From contig BSBK01001871.1 of the NCBI GenBank assembly GCA_027943335.1, forward strand, positions 1,718,501 through 1,782,500: a stretch of 64,000 nucleotides of DNA, in the 5' to 3' direction. Shown here in pieces: positions 46,030-57,130 of the stretch (positions are counted from its first letter, which is position 1; each line of letters begins with the position of its first letter). The stretch is from Chamaecyparis obtusa (lineage: Eukaryota; Streptophyta; Pinopsida; Cupressales; Cupressaceae). Both the position numbers and the translations under genes were made by a program. The notes under the pieces are model-generated. The model saw only the letters and a list, made by a program, of their open reading frames with translations, had not been told where the DNA came from and searched no databases.

Positions 46030-47319
46030 CTATCCTTTGATAGCCTTTCTTTCCACATATTCAATGTCAAATTCACTTAAGAGCACAACCCATTTAGCTA
46101 ATCTACCTGTGAGGGCAGCTTTGCTTAGGAGGTACTTGAGTGGATCAATCTTAGCTACCAATTGTGTGGTATGAGCTAACATGTAATGTCTTAGTTTTTG
46201 TGATGCGAAGATCATAGCTAGACAAGCTTTCTCGATCATTGAATAGTTCTTCTCATATGCAACCAATGTTCTACTGATATAGTATATAGCTCTTTCCTTT
46301 TTGTCTTCATCATGTTGTGCTAGCAATGCCCCCAGTGATGTATCTGTAGTGGAGACATATAAGATCAATGGCTTCCCATGAATAGGAGGCATCAAGATAG
46401 GAGGATTTGATAGATACTTCTTGATATGGTTAAAGTTGTTCTCACATTCTTCATTCCATGCAAAGGTCACATCTTTATGTAATGTTTTTGTAAAAGGTTG
46501 TGATATGTCCGCTAGCTTTGATATGAATCTTCTGATAGATTCAACTCTTCCTTGTAATGTCCTCATCTGACTGATATTCTTAGGGGGTTGCATCTCCATT
46601 ATAGCCTTTACTTTAGCTAGATCAACCTCAATGCCCTTCTTTGAAATGATGTATCCTAAGAGCTTTCCAGAAGTGACACCAAAAGCACACTTCTTAGGAT
46701 TTAGTCGGAGACTAAACTTTTCCATTATGTCTAGGATCATGCTCAAGTCCTTTAGATGTTCAGTTCTGATCATAGATTTTGCTAATGTGTCATCAACATA
46801 ATCTTCCATGGTTCGATGCATCATGTCATGGAAAATAGATGTCATTGCTCTTTGATATGTAGCACCAGCATTTTTAAGCCCAAATGGCATGACATTCCAA
46901 TAGAAGGTACCCCATGCACATGTGAAAGTAGTTTTCTCTTGATCTTTTGGAGCAATTTTTATTTGGTTATATCTAGAGAAACCATCCATTAAGGAATACA
47001 TCTCGAAACCAGTAGTCATGTCCACTATCATATCAATGTTAGGTAGTGGAAAATCATCCTCAGGGCACGCTCTATTCACATCTCTAAAGTTTGTGCACAC
47101 TCTGATTAAACCATCTAGTTTAGAAATAGGTACAATATTAGAGATCCACTCTGCATAGTCAATAACTTGGATGAACCTAGCTTTTAGGAGCTTCTCTAAT
47201 TCAGCTTTTACCAAGAGTGCAACATGAGGATGCATCTTTTGTAATTTTTGCTTGACAAGTTTTACATTAGGAGCTATAGATAAATGGTGCATGATAAGAT
47301 TAGGATCCAATCCTGGCAT
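46030..47319 (-). CDS. Reverse transcriptase and first RNase H, Tat element B (429 codons, open)
   Basis: This is the longest clean pol frame in the window. It opens with MPGLDPNLIMHHLSI, continues with RVCTNFRDVNRACPEDDFPL (residues about 73-92), MDGFSRYNQIKIAP, MPFGLKNAGATYQRAM and the catalytic YVDD at residues 174-177, then GYIISKKGIEVDLAKV. RNase H begins near residue 330 (LYVSTTDTSLGALLAQ) and ends with GRLAKWVVLLSEFDIEYV. It copies element RNA in the particle. The frame is one segment of a Gag-Pol polyprotein and lacks its own upstream start, as a stop separates it from the linker at about 47332. Confidence 0.9.
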   Translation of the reverse strand: MPGLDPNLIMHHLSIAPNVKLVKQKLQKMHPHVALLVKAELEKLLKARFIQVIDYAEWISNIVPISKLDGLIRVCTNFRDVNRACPEDDFPLPNIDMIVDMTTGFEMYSLMDGFSRYNQIKIAPKDQEKTTFTCAWGTFYWNVMPFGLKNAGATYQRAMTSIFHDMMHRTMEDYVDDTLAKSMIRTEHLKDLSMILDIMEKFSLRLNPKKCAFGVTSGKLLGYIISKKGIEVDLAKVKAIMEMQPPKNISQMRTLQGRVESIRRFISKLADISQPFTKTLHKDVTFAWNEECENNFNHIKKYLSNPPILMPPIHGKPLILYVSTTDTSLGALLAQHDEDKKERAIYYISRTLVAYEKNYSMIEKACLAMIFASQKLRHYMLAHTTQLVAKIDPLKYLLSKAALTGRLAKWVVLLSEFDIEYVERKAIKG

Positions 47320-47331
47320 ATCTGAATATTT

Positions 47332-48560
47332 CTATGTAAATTTGATCTTCTTCTCTGTGAGGAATGTTGTAAATTTTTGCTTCTCTTCTTCTGATAATGA
47401 TTGTGCTACATGTACCAATTGTGGTTCTTCTGGTGTACCCAAATTGATGGATTGAGTGGGCTCAATTAGAACTGGAGATCTGTCATGTAAATGACTTGAA
47501 AGGACATCAAATATCTCATCCTTAGGTGCCTCAAAGAGGTTTTCACCTTCGGATACATCTTTTATTTTTACTTTTGTAGGTTTTGAGACTGCCACAAAGT
47601 GGTTTTCAACCTCAGAACTCCTTTTCTTTTTATTCTTATTCTTATTTTTCTGACTAAGATATTTGATGTCTGACTCAGTCATGCTGATGCTCGGTTCACT
47701 AATGGAAGTCCTCATAGGCTCAACTAAATTTAGGTAGCAAGCAAGGGCATAGTCATTCGGGAAGGTATAAATACCATGGCTCAAATTTGTGGAGGTTTGA
47801 TCAATAAGGTCTGGATATTGGATAGTCAAAGTAGGGAAAGATTGGGAGATAGTGTTTATGGATATGGATCTATCATCATTGGTCCTAACTTGATGCTCGA
47901 GTTCAAAGGTGATATTACAACTTAAGACATTCAATTCATGAATAGGCTCAATGTCATTGTGGGAATCCAATTCAGCCATAGGTGGATCAGACTCAATAGG
48001 TTCATCATTTTGCTCTAGACTTACATTGGGATTAGGTGCATATTGGTGAATAACATCAACATGTTTCTTGATGATAAGCTCATCTAGTTCTAGAATGACT
48101 CCCCATTCATAGTCATTAGATTCATCTTTTGATTCAAGATCTCTAGGAAATCTTAGAACATGAGTAAAGTCAGGGTGAATACCCCAAGAAGGGTTACCCT
48201 CAAATTCAGATTTGTATTCATACTCATGGGAATCTATCTTAGAATAACTACCACCTCCTTCTTCTTGATGGTTTTTGAGATTAGTTGGTTCTTGTGTTGC
48301 AACTATCTCTTGATTGATAGTAGGTTCTTGTGTTTCTACTACATTAATTCTTTTGATTGGATCATCTTTATCATCAAGAAGATCTTTGATCTCCTTAGGC
48401 AATTTTTCATAGGGGATGAGTTTTGAGTTTTTGGAATCACTATATGATGGTTCTATCTCTTCTTTCTTAAGAAGAGGATCTCCTGGTGTGATTTTCTCTA
48501 TGACATGAGAATAATTACCTTTGAGGTGATAGGGTTTCTTTTTAAAGCCTAAGCCAACTT
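47332..48560 (-). pseudogene. Protease-to-reverse-transcriptase linker, Tat element B
   Basis: A 356-codon acidic open frame (48402-47332, the listed start codon is TTG) has no catalytic motif. It contains VLRFPRDLESKDES, ELDELIIKKHVDVIHQYAP, a Lys-rich stretch KNKNKNKKKRSS, and ends SLSEEEKQKFTTFLTEKKI, the usual lead-in to Tat reverse transcriptase. Long variable linkers here are normal for Tat. Upstream DPLLKKEEIEPSYSDSKNSK is in the same frame after a stop-free junction. Confidence 0.75.
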
Positions 48561-49430
48561 TGTCTTAATTTTCTCTACTAGTATGTGGGAGAGGTGCCAC
48601 AAGACCTTTTCCTTTGACTCCTAGAGGTCCTTGACTTGGATATCCCATCTTAGCTATCAATTTATTTCCTAGACCGTATGACTTAGAAGGGATCTGTGGT
48701 GCTGTAGAGTCACTAGTTTGAACATTATGGGATTCGGGTTCATCTTTGTATAGCCATGATAACACAGCTTCATCCTCTTCAAACTCTTGCTTGGATACTT
48801 GTTCTGCCACAAAATTCTTTTTATATGCTTCAAGAGGTTCCTTAGGTTCAAGCTTGGACTGTTTCAAAGATTGTCCATAAGACTTAGGTGAGATAGGGAG
48901 AGATTTCAAAGATAAGACTAGCTCCATAGTATATTCTCCCATACTATTTTCTTTGATATTAACCTCTTTTGCAAGAGCTTCCATTTTAGATGTGGATGCC
49001 TCTTTAGTTGATTCAATGGAAGATTCTTTGTTATTAGGCACAAGCTTATCTACACTTTCCTTGAAGGTATTGCAAGTTGTATTTAGATCTATGGTGATAG
49101 TAACCTCTACTCCATAAAAAAACTTCAAACATTGATGGTATGTAGAAGGAATAGCTTGCATTTCATGTATCCATGGTCTCCCTAGGAGGATGTTGTAGGC
49201 CAAAGGTAGATCAAGCACTTGATAGATGGTATCTTTGATAATTGGACCCACTCAGATGGGTAAGACAATGGTGCCTTTAGAAGATCTTTCTTGTTCATCA
49301 TAGGCTTTTATGGTTATCCTCTTTCGAGGATCAATAGCCAATTCTGAAAATCCCAATTGTGTGATCAAGTTGTAAGAACAAATGTTTAGGCTAGCGCCCC
49401 CATCTATCAACACACATTTGACTCTACGGT
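48561..49430 (-). pseudogene. Aspartic protease, Tat element B
   Basis: The minus strand encodes VLIDGGASLNICSYNLI near 49415-49365, the active-site aspartate in the Tat form, then ITIKAYDEQERSSKGTIVL and [20 protein letters not shown] near 49200, the conserved second half. The 228-codon frame 49251-48565 continues to [20 protein letters not shown], a G-patch-like stretch (GLG…L…MGY..GPLG). One stop near 49255 breaks the domain. Confidence 0.82.
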
Positions 49431-51635
49431 TCTAGATCAAGACTTCTATATGCAAAGGCTGATTATGTGGGTGACTCAAGGAGTTGTCATCTTCCTCTGA
49501 AAAGGAGATATATTTTGGAGATGTAAGATGTCCAACCATAGTCTGGAACCTATCTAAAACAAGGTCATCAGGAACATTGGAACTGAGCAAAGCTTTATCT
49601 AGTATGGCTGTGTGAGCTGGAGATATTCGAAGAAACTCAAACATGGAGATTTTGGCATTAGTGTGATGGAGTTGTTGAACAATGCTATAAGATGTAGGCC
49701 TCGTATCCTTTGGATTGGAAGATTTGGAAGTAGCCTTCTATTTAGAAGCAAATGAAAGATTGAAGGGTATCTTAGGGACATTTGATGAATTTGGGATTTG
49801 TCCTTTCAGATGTTCTTGGGCTTGTGATCGAGTAACCGTGTTGGTGGATTGATTTTGTCTATCTCTTCTTACAATTATGATGACATTGCAACTTTCAGAG
49901 AGACATGGTTCAACCATATTGATGACAGCATTATTTCTAGGGTAGGCATAGTTGACTTTTGCCCCCATATTAGGCTGAGAATTTGAAACTCCTTGACCAT
50001 GTTGCGGAAATGGTTTTGTAAATGTCATATGATCATTATTGCTCTTAGGATTGTCAACTGTGATGTCTCCACTATCAATCAGATCTTGAATGGTGTGTTT
50101 CAACCGGAAGTAGTTATTCATTTTGTGACCTTTACCTCGATGGAAATCATAGAATTCATTTTCTCTCCACCATTTTGGCTTAGGCTCAGAATCAGGCGGT
50201 CAGATTGTTGGTAAAGAGATGATGTTATCAGCTAGATCAGCTAGTAGAGTTTTCATAGCTAATTCTTAAGAGTCTCCAAGAGGAGTGAACTTTTGATGTT
50301 TATCCCAAGATTTGTATTCTGACTTCTTTTTAAATGGTTCAGATGACTTTTGTTTGGAAGCTTTAATGGCTTGGGAACCAAGATTTAGGTTGTAGGTTGG
50401 TGCCTTTGATGGGGCATGGATAGTGTCAACAACACCATCTATGATGATGCCTTTATTCTTGTTCCAGTTTTTGTTCTTGTCTTTAGAACTAGATCCTAAT
50501 TCATACTTGTCTTTTTGAAGTGTGATTTCTCCTTTTTCACAAGCACTTTTTCAATTTTAATAGCATTATCCACCATCTTATCAAAAGATGTATGATCTTG
50601 CATTTGTAAAGGATAATTGATTTCTGGAACAAGGTTATTGATGAAGATTTCCAATTTTTCTATTTCTGGAATAGGTCTGGCATATAGAGAAAAATTTTTC
50701 CTCCATCTCTTGAGAAATGTTAGGAATGGTTCCCTTGGATATTGCTTGAGATTACAGATATCAATCATGGTGACTGGATGTTGAATATTGTAGGAGTATT
50801 GTTGATAAAACAATTTGATCAACTCCTCAAAATTTTTGATAGTAGGTGGCAACCTAGAAAACCAATGAATGGATGCTCCTCCCAAAGATCTAAGAAAGAG
50901 GTGCATGAGATAGGTCGGTTCATGCATGAACTCCATGGATTGTGTACAAAACTCTCTGATGTGATCTTGAGGATTAGAGTGTCCATCATATTTATCATAC
51001 TTTGGTATCTCCACTCTTTTTGGGAATGGGGGAATGTACAAGTCTTTGTCAAAAGGGAAAGGATAAAGGACCTCCATGGAGAATTCCTTGGGTTCCTTCT
51101 CTTTCTTAAGATTGTTAAGTTCAACTTGCATAGCATGAATCTATTTCATCATAGCTATGAGTGGAGTTTCTTCCTCATGCGTAATGATATCTTCAACATT
51201 AAAGTTGGGAGGAAGTTTAGCTCCTTGATGAGCTAATTGTAAAAAGTATGCCTCTCTATCTTCTTTCAAAAAATGCTTCATCATTCGTTTGAAGTTATCA
51301 TCATTTTGATATTGAGCAATTTCTTCAGGTGTGGGTTCTTGATCTGCACCATGTTGAGATTGAGTTCTCTAAGAGCCAAAGTTTGTCCCTACTTGAGACA
51401 TGGTAGGATTTTGTGGAATCCCTGGAATAGATTGATGTGGGGTTTGTTGGGTACCTCCATGAGTTGATGGAGGAGGAATGTAACTAGTTTTTAATCGATA
51501 GTTGCCAAGACCGTCATCTTCATAAAGACCAAAATTGATGAGTTGCTCAAGAGTTGGACCCCTGGTAGCGGTTATAGTTAAGGTCTGGGATGCTTCTTCA
51601 AATTTCTTGTGTGAGGAAGCTCTAGTTTCCACCAT
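49431..51635 (-). pseudogene. gag: Gag, Tat element B
   Basis: ATG at 51635 opens MVETRASSHKK, the usual Tat/gypsy gag start. After a stop at 51369 and another near 51140 comes the core (51131-50496): EFSMEVLYPFPFDKDLY, KYDGHSNPQDHIREF, LFLRSLGGASIHWFSRLP, NFEELIKLFYQQY, LKQYPREPFLTFLKRWR. Further on DFHRGKGHKMNNYF with LKHTIQDLIDSGDI (about 50180-50060) is the CxYHxxxGHxTxxC element with its cysteines lost. The last part (50121-49432) links to protease. Its N-terminal half is what element 1 retains. Confidence 0.85.
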
Positions 51636-54296
51636 CAACTTTGAGTGAAACAAAGAATAAGATCCAGATGACTGAAGAATGAATTGAATCAAGATGATCA
51701 GATGATGCAACCTTGTCAAGGTTTGATTGATTTAAAGATTCAATTAGATGTGGGTGAAGGATACTATGCCCTAGATGTATGGGTAGGTTCCCAAAAGATA
51801 GCAGACAAGATATCACAACACTTAGTCATTTTGATGATTGATTGAAGATTGATAGTTATGACAAGGTTTTGACACAAGATGATAAAGACTCAAATTGATT
51901 AAATAGAAGGCTGGATCAGATTCAAAAGGCCACTTTAAGAAAATAATTAGATTCTCAATAGCTACTACTTTGTTCCTGACATAGTGATTTGTTCGACAGA
52001 TTCTGGAAATAGGCTGAAGAAGCTAAACATCTGGCAATTCTGACAATTTTCTGACAACTTTCAAAATTTTCCCAAATGACACTCTGCAGACTCGTATGAC
52101 AGTGGGTCTGCTATGAAATGACAATTGAAAAGCTCATACGATAGTTGCAAAACTTGTATGATAGTGGGTATGCTATGAAATGATAGTTGAAAAGCTTGTA
52201 CGACAGTTGCTAGTAGAATTTGACTTTTGGAATTTGACTGGCAGAAAGACTCATACAACACTAGGTTCTTTACCATACGACAGATGGGTAGTAATGAAAT
52301 GACACTTGATAGAAACTTGTATGACTTTCTGACCTCCTGAGACAACTTTTGACTCTAGAAAAGAATTTTACTTCAAATTTTGCAAATTTTGAGTTTTCAG
52401 ATTCGGATTGTTTGCAAATTTTAATGTCCAGATTTGAGGATTGTAACAGATTTATCCATTTTCAATAACCAGATAGATAAACAAGCACTCAAAATAGCAA
52501 GCAAGTGATTTCAAGCATGTCTAAAAATAATGAACAAGGGCAAAAGCAACCTTGCGCATGAACAATCAAGTGACTTATTCGTTCTAATCCTCAGAAGCGC
52601 TAATTGTGTATGTTCCAAAAATGTTTTGCAATAACACACATATACCCTAGAAAATAAAAATTTGGCCTCACTAGGGTTTTTAGTAATGGTTTGACTCTGC
52701 AACTTTTATGATCCAAAGGGGTGAACTCCAATCCCGGTGCACCAGGGTTTTGACACAGTCTGAGAACTTAATCTTTAGGATCTACTAGGGAGATCTAACA
52801 ACCCAACAATGAACCATACCTATGAAGATTTCTTCCACAAGGACATTTATATAGCAACTATCACTACCATGGTGAAAATGGCTATTACTGCTTGAGGTTC
52901 TATCAACACAGTTTGCCCTGTGAAGGGAGTGTCTGCTATGGTTAACCCTCTCTAAAGGTGACTCACAATAGTATACCACAAGGGGACTTGGCTCCAGATC
53001 CAAGGGTTTGATGCCTTTTCACTTTTAACCCAGACAAAGTAGGTAGATAAATCCGACATGCTAAGATGAAGATTATCTCACCAAGGTCTATGATATCAAC
53101 CCCACATGATCTATCAACCTCTCTGGAGAGACAATGTATCAATCAATAAGGGAAGATGCACGGACCAAGTAAAATGTGAGACGCAGTAAGTATCCTCCCT
53201 ACCTACAAGGATTCTGTTGTCAAGAAGGATTTCACTGGGAATCCAATCTCTCAAGAACCACAAATAGTGTTCATAGGGCCTAATTACTATGTTTTCACAG
53301 ATATATCAGAAAATAAATCTATCCAAAAGTATTCAAAAACACAAAAGGTGGTACACTTAATGCTCCAAATAAATGTGAGGTGAGTCTACAAAGTGGTGCA
53401 TTTAACTCTTCACACAAATTTAAAAGCAAGTCCACACCCTAGAATACTAATGAGATCCAAAAAGCACAAAATGGGAAGGAACTGGTGGAACAATTAACCC
53501 TCTTTCTAAGTAGACCCCTCCCTGGAATATGGCACTGACCTTGCAACCATGGGATGAAAATGAGGGGCGAGTAAGAATAAGCAAGTCCAATATCCCAATT
53601 TCGCTAATAAGATCAATCAAAAATATCCTAAGACTGCCTATCAATACTTAAGGTGTTACAACCTAGTATTCAATTATGCAAATTTGAAGAAAAGCATGCA
53701 AAGAAAACACTCAAGCCAAACACATGAGAGATTCATTTTAGGATCCAAATTGAAATGTTGTTAGATTAAGGGGAATACCTAGAATCCTTGTAATGTGCTT
53801 AGTAGATGTTTACCTACTTTTAGCAATTCTTGTTCTTTTTCCAATCAAAACTAGCAGGAGTCAATAAAAAATAGAGAATTTCAATTGTTAAGATTAGTCG
53901 TTAGTCAAAATCTAAAAACCAAATATGACAAACTGCCTTGAAAAATTAAATGACAGTTGAAACCTGATGTCGAAACTCGTACGATAGTGGGTCTGTTACC
54001 AAATGACAATTTGAAACTCATACGACAGTGGGTATGCTCCCAAATGACAATCCAAAAACTTGTACGACACTGGGTGTATGATGAAATGACAGTTGAACTT
54101 CCAGACGACAGTGTGTAGAGCCTGGCATGATTCTTGATCCAATAGAATGTCGTACGATAGTGGGTCCAGTGTGAAATGACTTTTGTCAGAAACTCATACG
54201 AAGATTGTATGGACAAAAAAAAATCATAGTTTTGCACAGAAACTGAGGAGAAAAAAGATAGAAATTGATAGAATTGAATTGGAAACCCATTTTAGG
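51636..54296 (-). other. 5' leader of Tat element B with TACGA-motif clusters
   Basis: A 2.66-kb untranslated leader between primer site and gag. Two clusters, about 53970-54210 and 52085-52325, hold some thirteen variants of CTCRTACGACAGTGGGT followed by AAATGACA. Nothing coding is supported: open frames such as 53905-54237 and 52061-52345 read across these repeats. Confidence 0.65.
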
Positions 54297-54314
54297 GCCC
54301 CACGGTGGGCACCA
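54297..54314 (-). promoter_or_regulatory. Primer binding site of Tat element B
   Basis: On the minus strand, four bases after the LTR end, is TGGTGCCCACCGTGGGGC. It begins TGG as needed to pair with a tRNA CCA end and closely resembles the sites of Tat-group elements such as RIRE2 as I recall them. The tRNA partner is not asserted. Confidence 0.8.
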
Positions 54315-54318
54315 AAAA

Positions 54319-55585
54319 TGTGTGTGTGAATTTTGTACTTGATCTATAGACACAACACTTCAGTAAAACATTAGAGGTTAGCAAAAACAAAATCGTGCAA
54401 TAATTGAAAGCTAAACTAACCAAGCAATTTATTGCCTTCTAATAGGTGCGAGTATGATGCTCTCAGATTGTTATCAAGATCAGTGACCTTGACGACACCT
54501 AAACAAAGGATTTGAAAGCAAAACTGATATGAAATATGAATACAATTAATCTTTCTTTTTTTTTTTCTATGCAATGATATGATGACAATTGATATGAATC
54601 TATGATATGTAAAAACTGATATGTTATGATATGCTAAATGATCTAACAAATGAAAACTAATATGATATGAAAAACTATGCAATATTGATCTCACAAAGCT
54701 TGGATTCACAAAGATGATTCTTCAGTCTCTAATTCGACAGCCTGATTATGCAATTCTTGCAGATTTGAGAGATGATTTGTGAAGAGCTAAAGCCTTAATT
54801 TATAGAAATTCAGGGCTTTGAGGATGCATGGAAGAAAGCCATAAATCAATCAAATAACTCAGCTTGATTTTGAGTTATTTTTAAATAAAGATAATTTAAT
54901 TCACAAAAACATGTAAATCATGCAAAAATAGCTTTTTAACTCAAATTAGAAGTTTAGATCAACTTTAAAACTCAAAAATGATGTTGAGTTCCAAAAAGTC
55001 AATAACTTGCATTGATTTTCTGATTTGGAGTTTAACTGCTCTTTGATTGTGCACATGGATAATTATGAATTAATAAATAAATAAAGTGATTTATTCTCAA
55101 CTTAACTAATTTTTTAAATAAAATAATTGATTTATGGGTTAATCAATCATTTAATCAAACTTTTATTCAAAAATAATATCATCAAATATGACAACTTGCT
55201 TTAATTAATTAAATAAGAATTTAGTCAATTAATGATAGGAATTTTAATTTATTGTCAAATTTAAATAATAATACTTAGGAATAAATACAATTAAATTTAA
55301 TTAAATAATTAAATGGCAGAATTAAATCTAATTAATTAAATATTAAGAATATTCAATTAATCAAACTTTAGGATAAATAGGATTTATTGCCTAATAATCA
55401 TTAAATTAAAGATAATTATGATGATTAGGAATATTACTAGGAATATTCCCCAATGCAGAATTTATGATAATCAATTAGGATTCGATGATGTTTAGATGTG
55501 CCTTAGGTTAGGACTTTGATGTCGATTTCATTCAATGTCAATATAGGAGGTTAATGAACCTATAGCCCATTTTGGGGGTATTACA
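54319..55585 (-). repeat. 5' LTR of Tat element B (LTR 4, 1267 bp)
   Basis: On the minus strand it starts TGTAATACCCC at 55585 and ends CACACACACA at 54319, just before the primer site. It shares its diagnostic segment (CAAAGAGCAGTTAAAC) with LTR 2 at 36462-37700. Confidence 0.9.
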
Positions 55586-55767
55586 ACTAGCAGGTTGATA
55601 TGACCAAAATGAACCTCCAGGAAAGAAAATAGACCATTCTGAGCTCAAATGGAAAACTTTCCAAAAATAGCAGCTCTGCACAAGATAGCCCTTATTGAAA
55701 AGAAATCAAAAATATTTTTGGGTGATGCAATATTTCTCTTACACCCAGGATGCTCCTGCATTAGACA
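55586..55767 (-). repeat. Chromovirus II 3' LTR, proximal part
   Basis: On the minus strand it begins TGTCTAATGCAGGAGC, like the chromovirus I LTR start at 12315, and is cut at 55586 by Tat LTR 4. The rest is inferred to be 31207-31859. Confidence 0.65.
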
Positions 55768-55799
55768 CCCGAGGTAATTTGAGAAGTGACCCTGTCATG

Positions 55800-57130
55800 A
55801 CTCGGGTGTGAAGAGGAAAACCAAGACAATTAACCTCCTCCCTTGATAGCCATGATGAATCTTCAATAGGTCATCCTTTCCATTTGACCAGATATTCTTC
55901 ATATGTCTTGTTCCTTGTGCTTCTGCCAACATGACTATCCAGTATGTCCTCAATCTCCTTGGTAGCTAAAATAGTTGCTGGAATACTCCACTGTGCTACT
56001 ATGATCTCATCTTCAACACCTCCTTCATGATACTCTATCAAATCTAAAATGTTAAACACTGGTGAAATATTCAGTTCAGTAGGCAATTCTACCTCATAGG
56101 CATTTCCTGAATCATGCTTCTTCAGTATCCTACATGGCCCAAATTTCTTCATTTTCAACTTGTTATATGTACCAACTAGAAATTGGTCCCTTCGCAAATG
56201 AACCATGACTTCATCTCCAACCTAAAATTCCTTATGTCTCCTTTTCTCATCTGATTTATCCTTATACTGCACGTTCATCTTGGTAATATGCTTTCTCACC
56301 TCCTCATGGATTTTCTTCAAGTGTTCTACAAAATCTTCAGCTTCAGCACTACTTATCTCTCCTTTATCTATCTTCCTCAACTCTAATGCATTTATGGGAC
56401 TACTTCCATATACAATCTAGAATGGTGATTTACCAGTGCTCCTGTTAATAGAATTATTGTATGCAAATTCTGCCTGTGGTAAAATCAAATCTCATCATGT
56501 TGGCTTGTCTCCAACCAAACATCTAAACAAATTTACCAAACTCCTATTCATGACCTCTATCTATCCATCATTCTGTGGATGATGTGATGAACTGAACTTC
56601 AAATCTATCTTCAACTTCTTCCACAGTGTGCGCCAGAAATATCCAACAAACTTAGTGTCTTGATCTGAAACTATGCTCTTTGGCAAATCATGTAGTCTCA
56701 CCACTTCTCTGAAAAACAATTTTGCTACATGAATAGCATCATTAGTCTTCTTATAGGGAATGAAATGTGGCATCTTTAAAAATTTGTCAACTACCACAAA
56801 AATTGAATCATGTCCTCGCCGAGTCCTCGGTAAACCAACAATAAAATCCATACTGATATCCTCTCAATGTTTCTCTGGTATAGGTAATGGTTGATACAAC
56901 CCTGTATTCTTCTTTACTCCTTTTTCCATTTGACATACTTTGCAACTCTGTACAAACTTCTTGGCATCTTGATGCAATTGTGGCTAATAATAATTCTCAC
57001 TAACCAAATCAAAGCTTTTATCATGACCAAAATGTCCAGCCAATCCTTTGCTATGCTTCTTCTTAGTGAGATTCTCCCTCATAGAACTTCATGGAATGCA
57101 CAACTAACTCCCTCTGAATAGCATACTATC
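55800..57130 (-). pseudogene. Integrase with chromodomain, chromovirus II
   Basis: The minus strand reads [40 protein letters not shown], then RRDQFLVGTYNKLKMKKFG and AYEVELPTELNISPVFN. The chromodomain follows from about 55970 (EIEDILDSHVGRSTRNK, EEYLVKWKG, then after one stop PIEDSSWLSREEV). The first two catalytic aspartates are present. The zinc end (56950-57100) and the third acidic region are decayed by stops and shifts. Confidence 0.87.

Larger units (their letters stand above)
37701..55585 (-). mobile_element. Tat element B: long Ty3/gypsy element with antisense PMD gene
   Basis: On the minus strand: LTR 54319-55585, primer site 54297-54314, a 2.7-kb leader, gag, protease, reverse transcriptase with RNase H, a second (archaeal-type) RNase H, integrase, a 5.5-kb 3' region with an antisense plant mobile domain gene, polypurine tract and a truncated LTR (37701-38608). 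About 17.9 kb in all. The second RNase H and the long 3' region with an antisense frame are features known for the Tat group of plant Ty3 elements. Confidence 0.88.

Noticed and set aside
19742..54314. tRNA genes suggested by tRNA-complementary stretches
   Set aside because: Only 16-18 bases match and they sit next to LTR ends, so they are primer binding sites.
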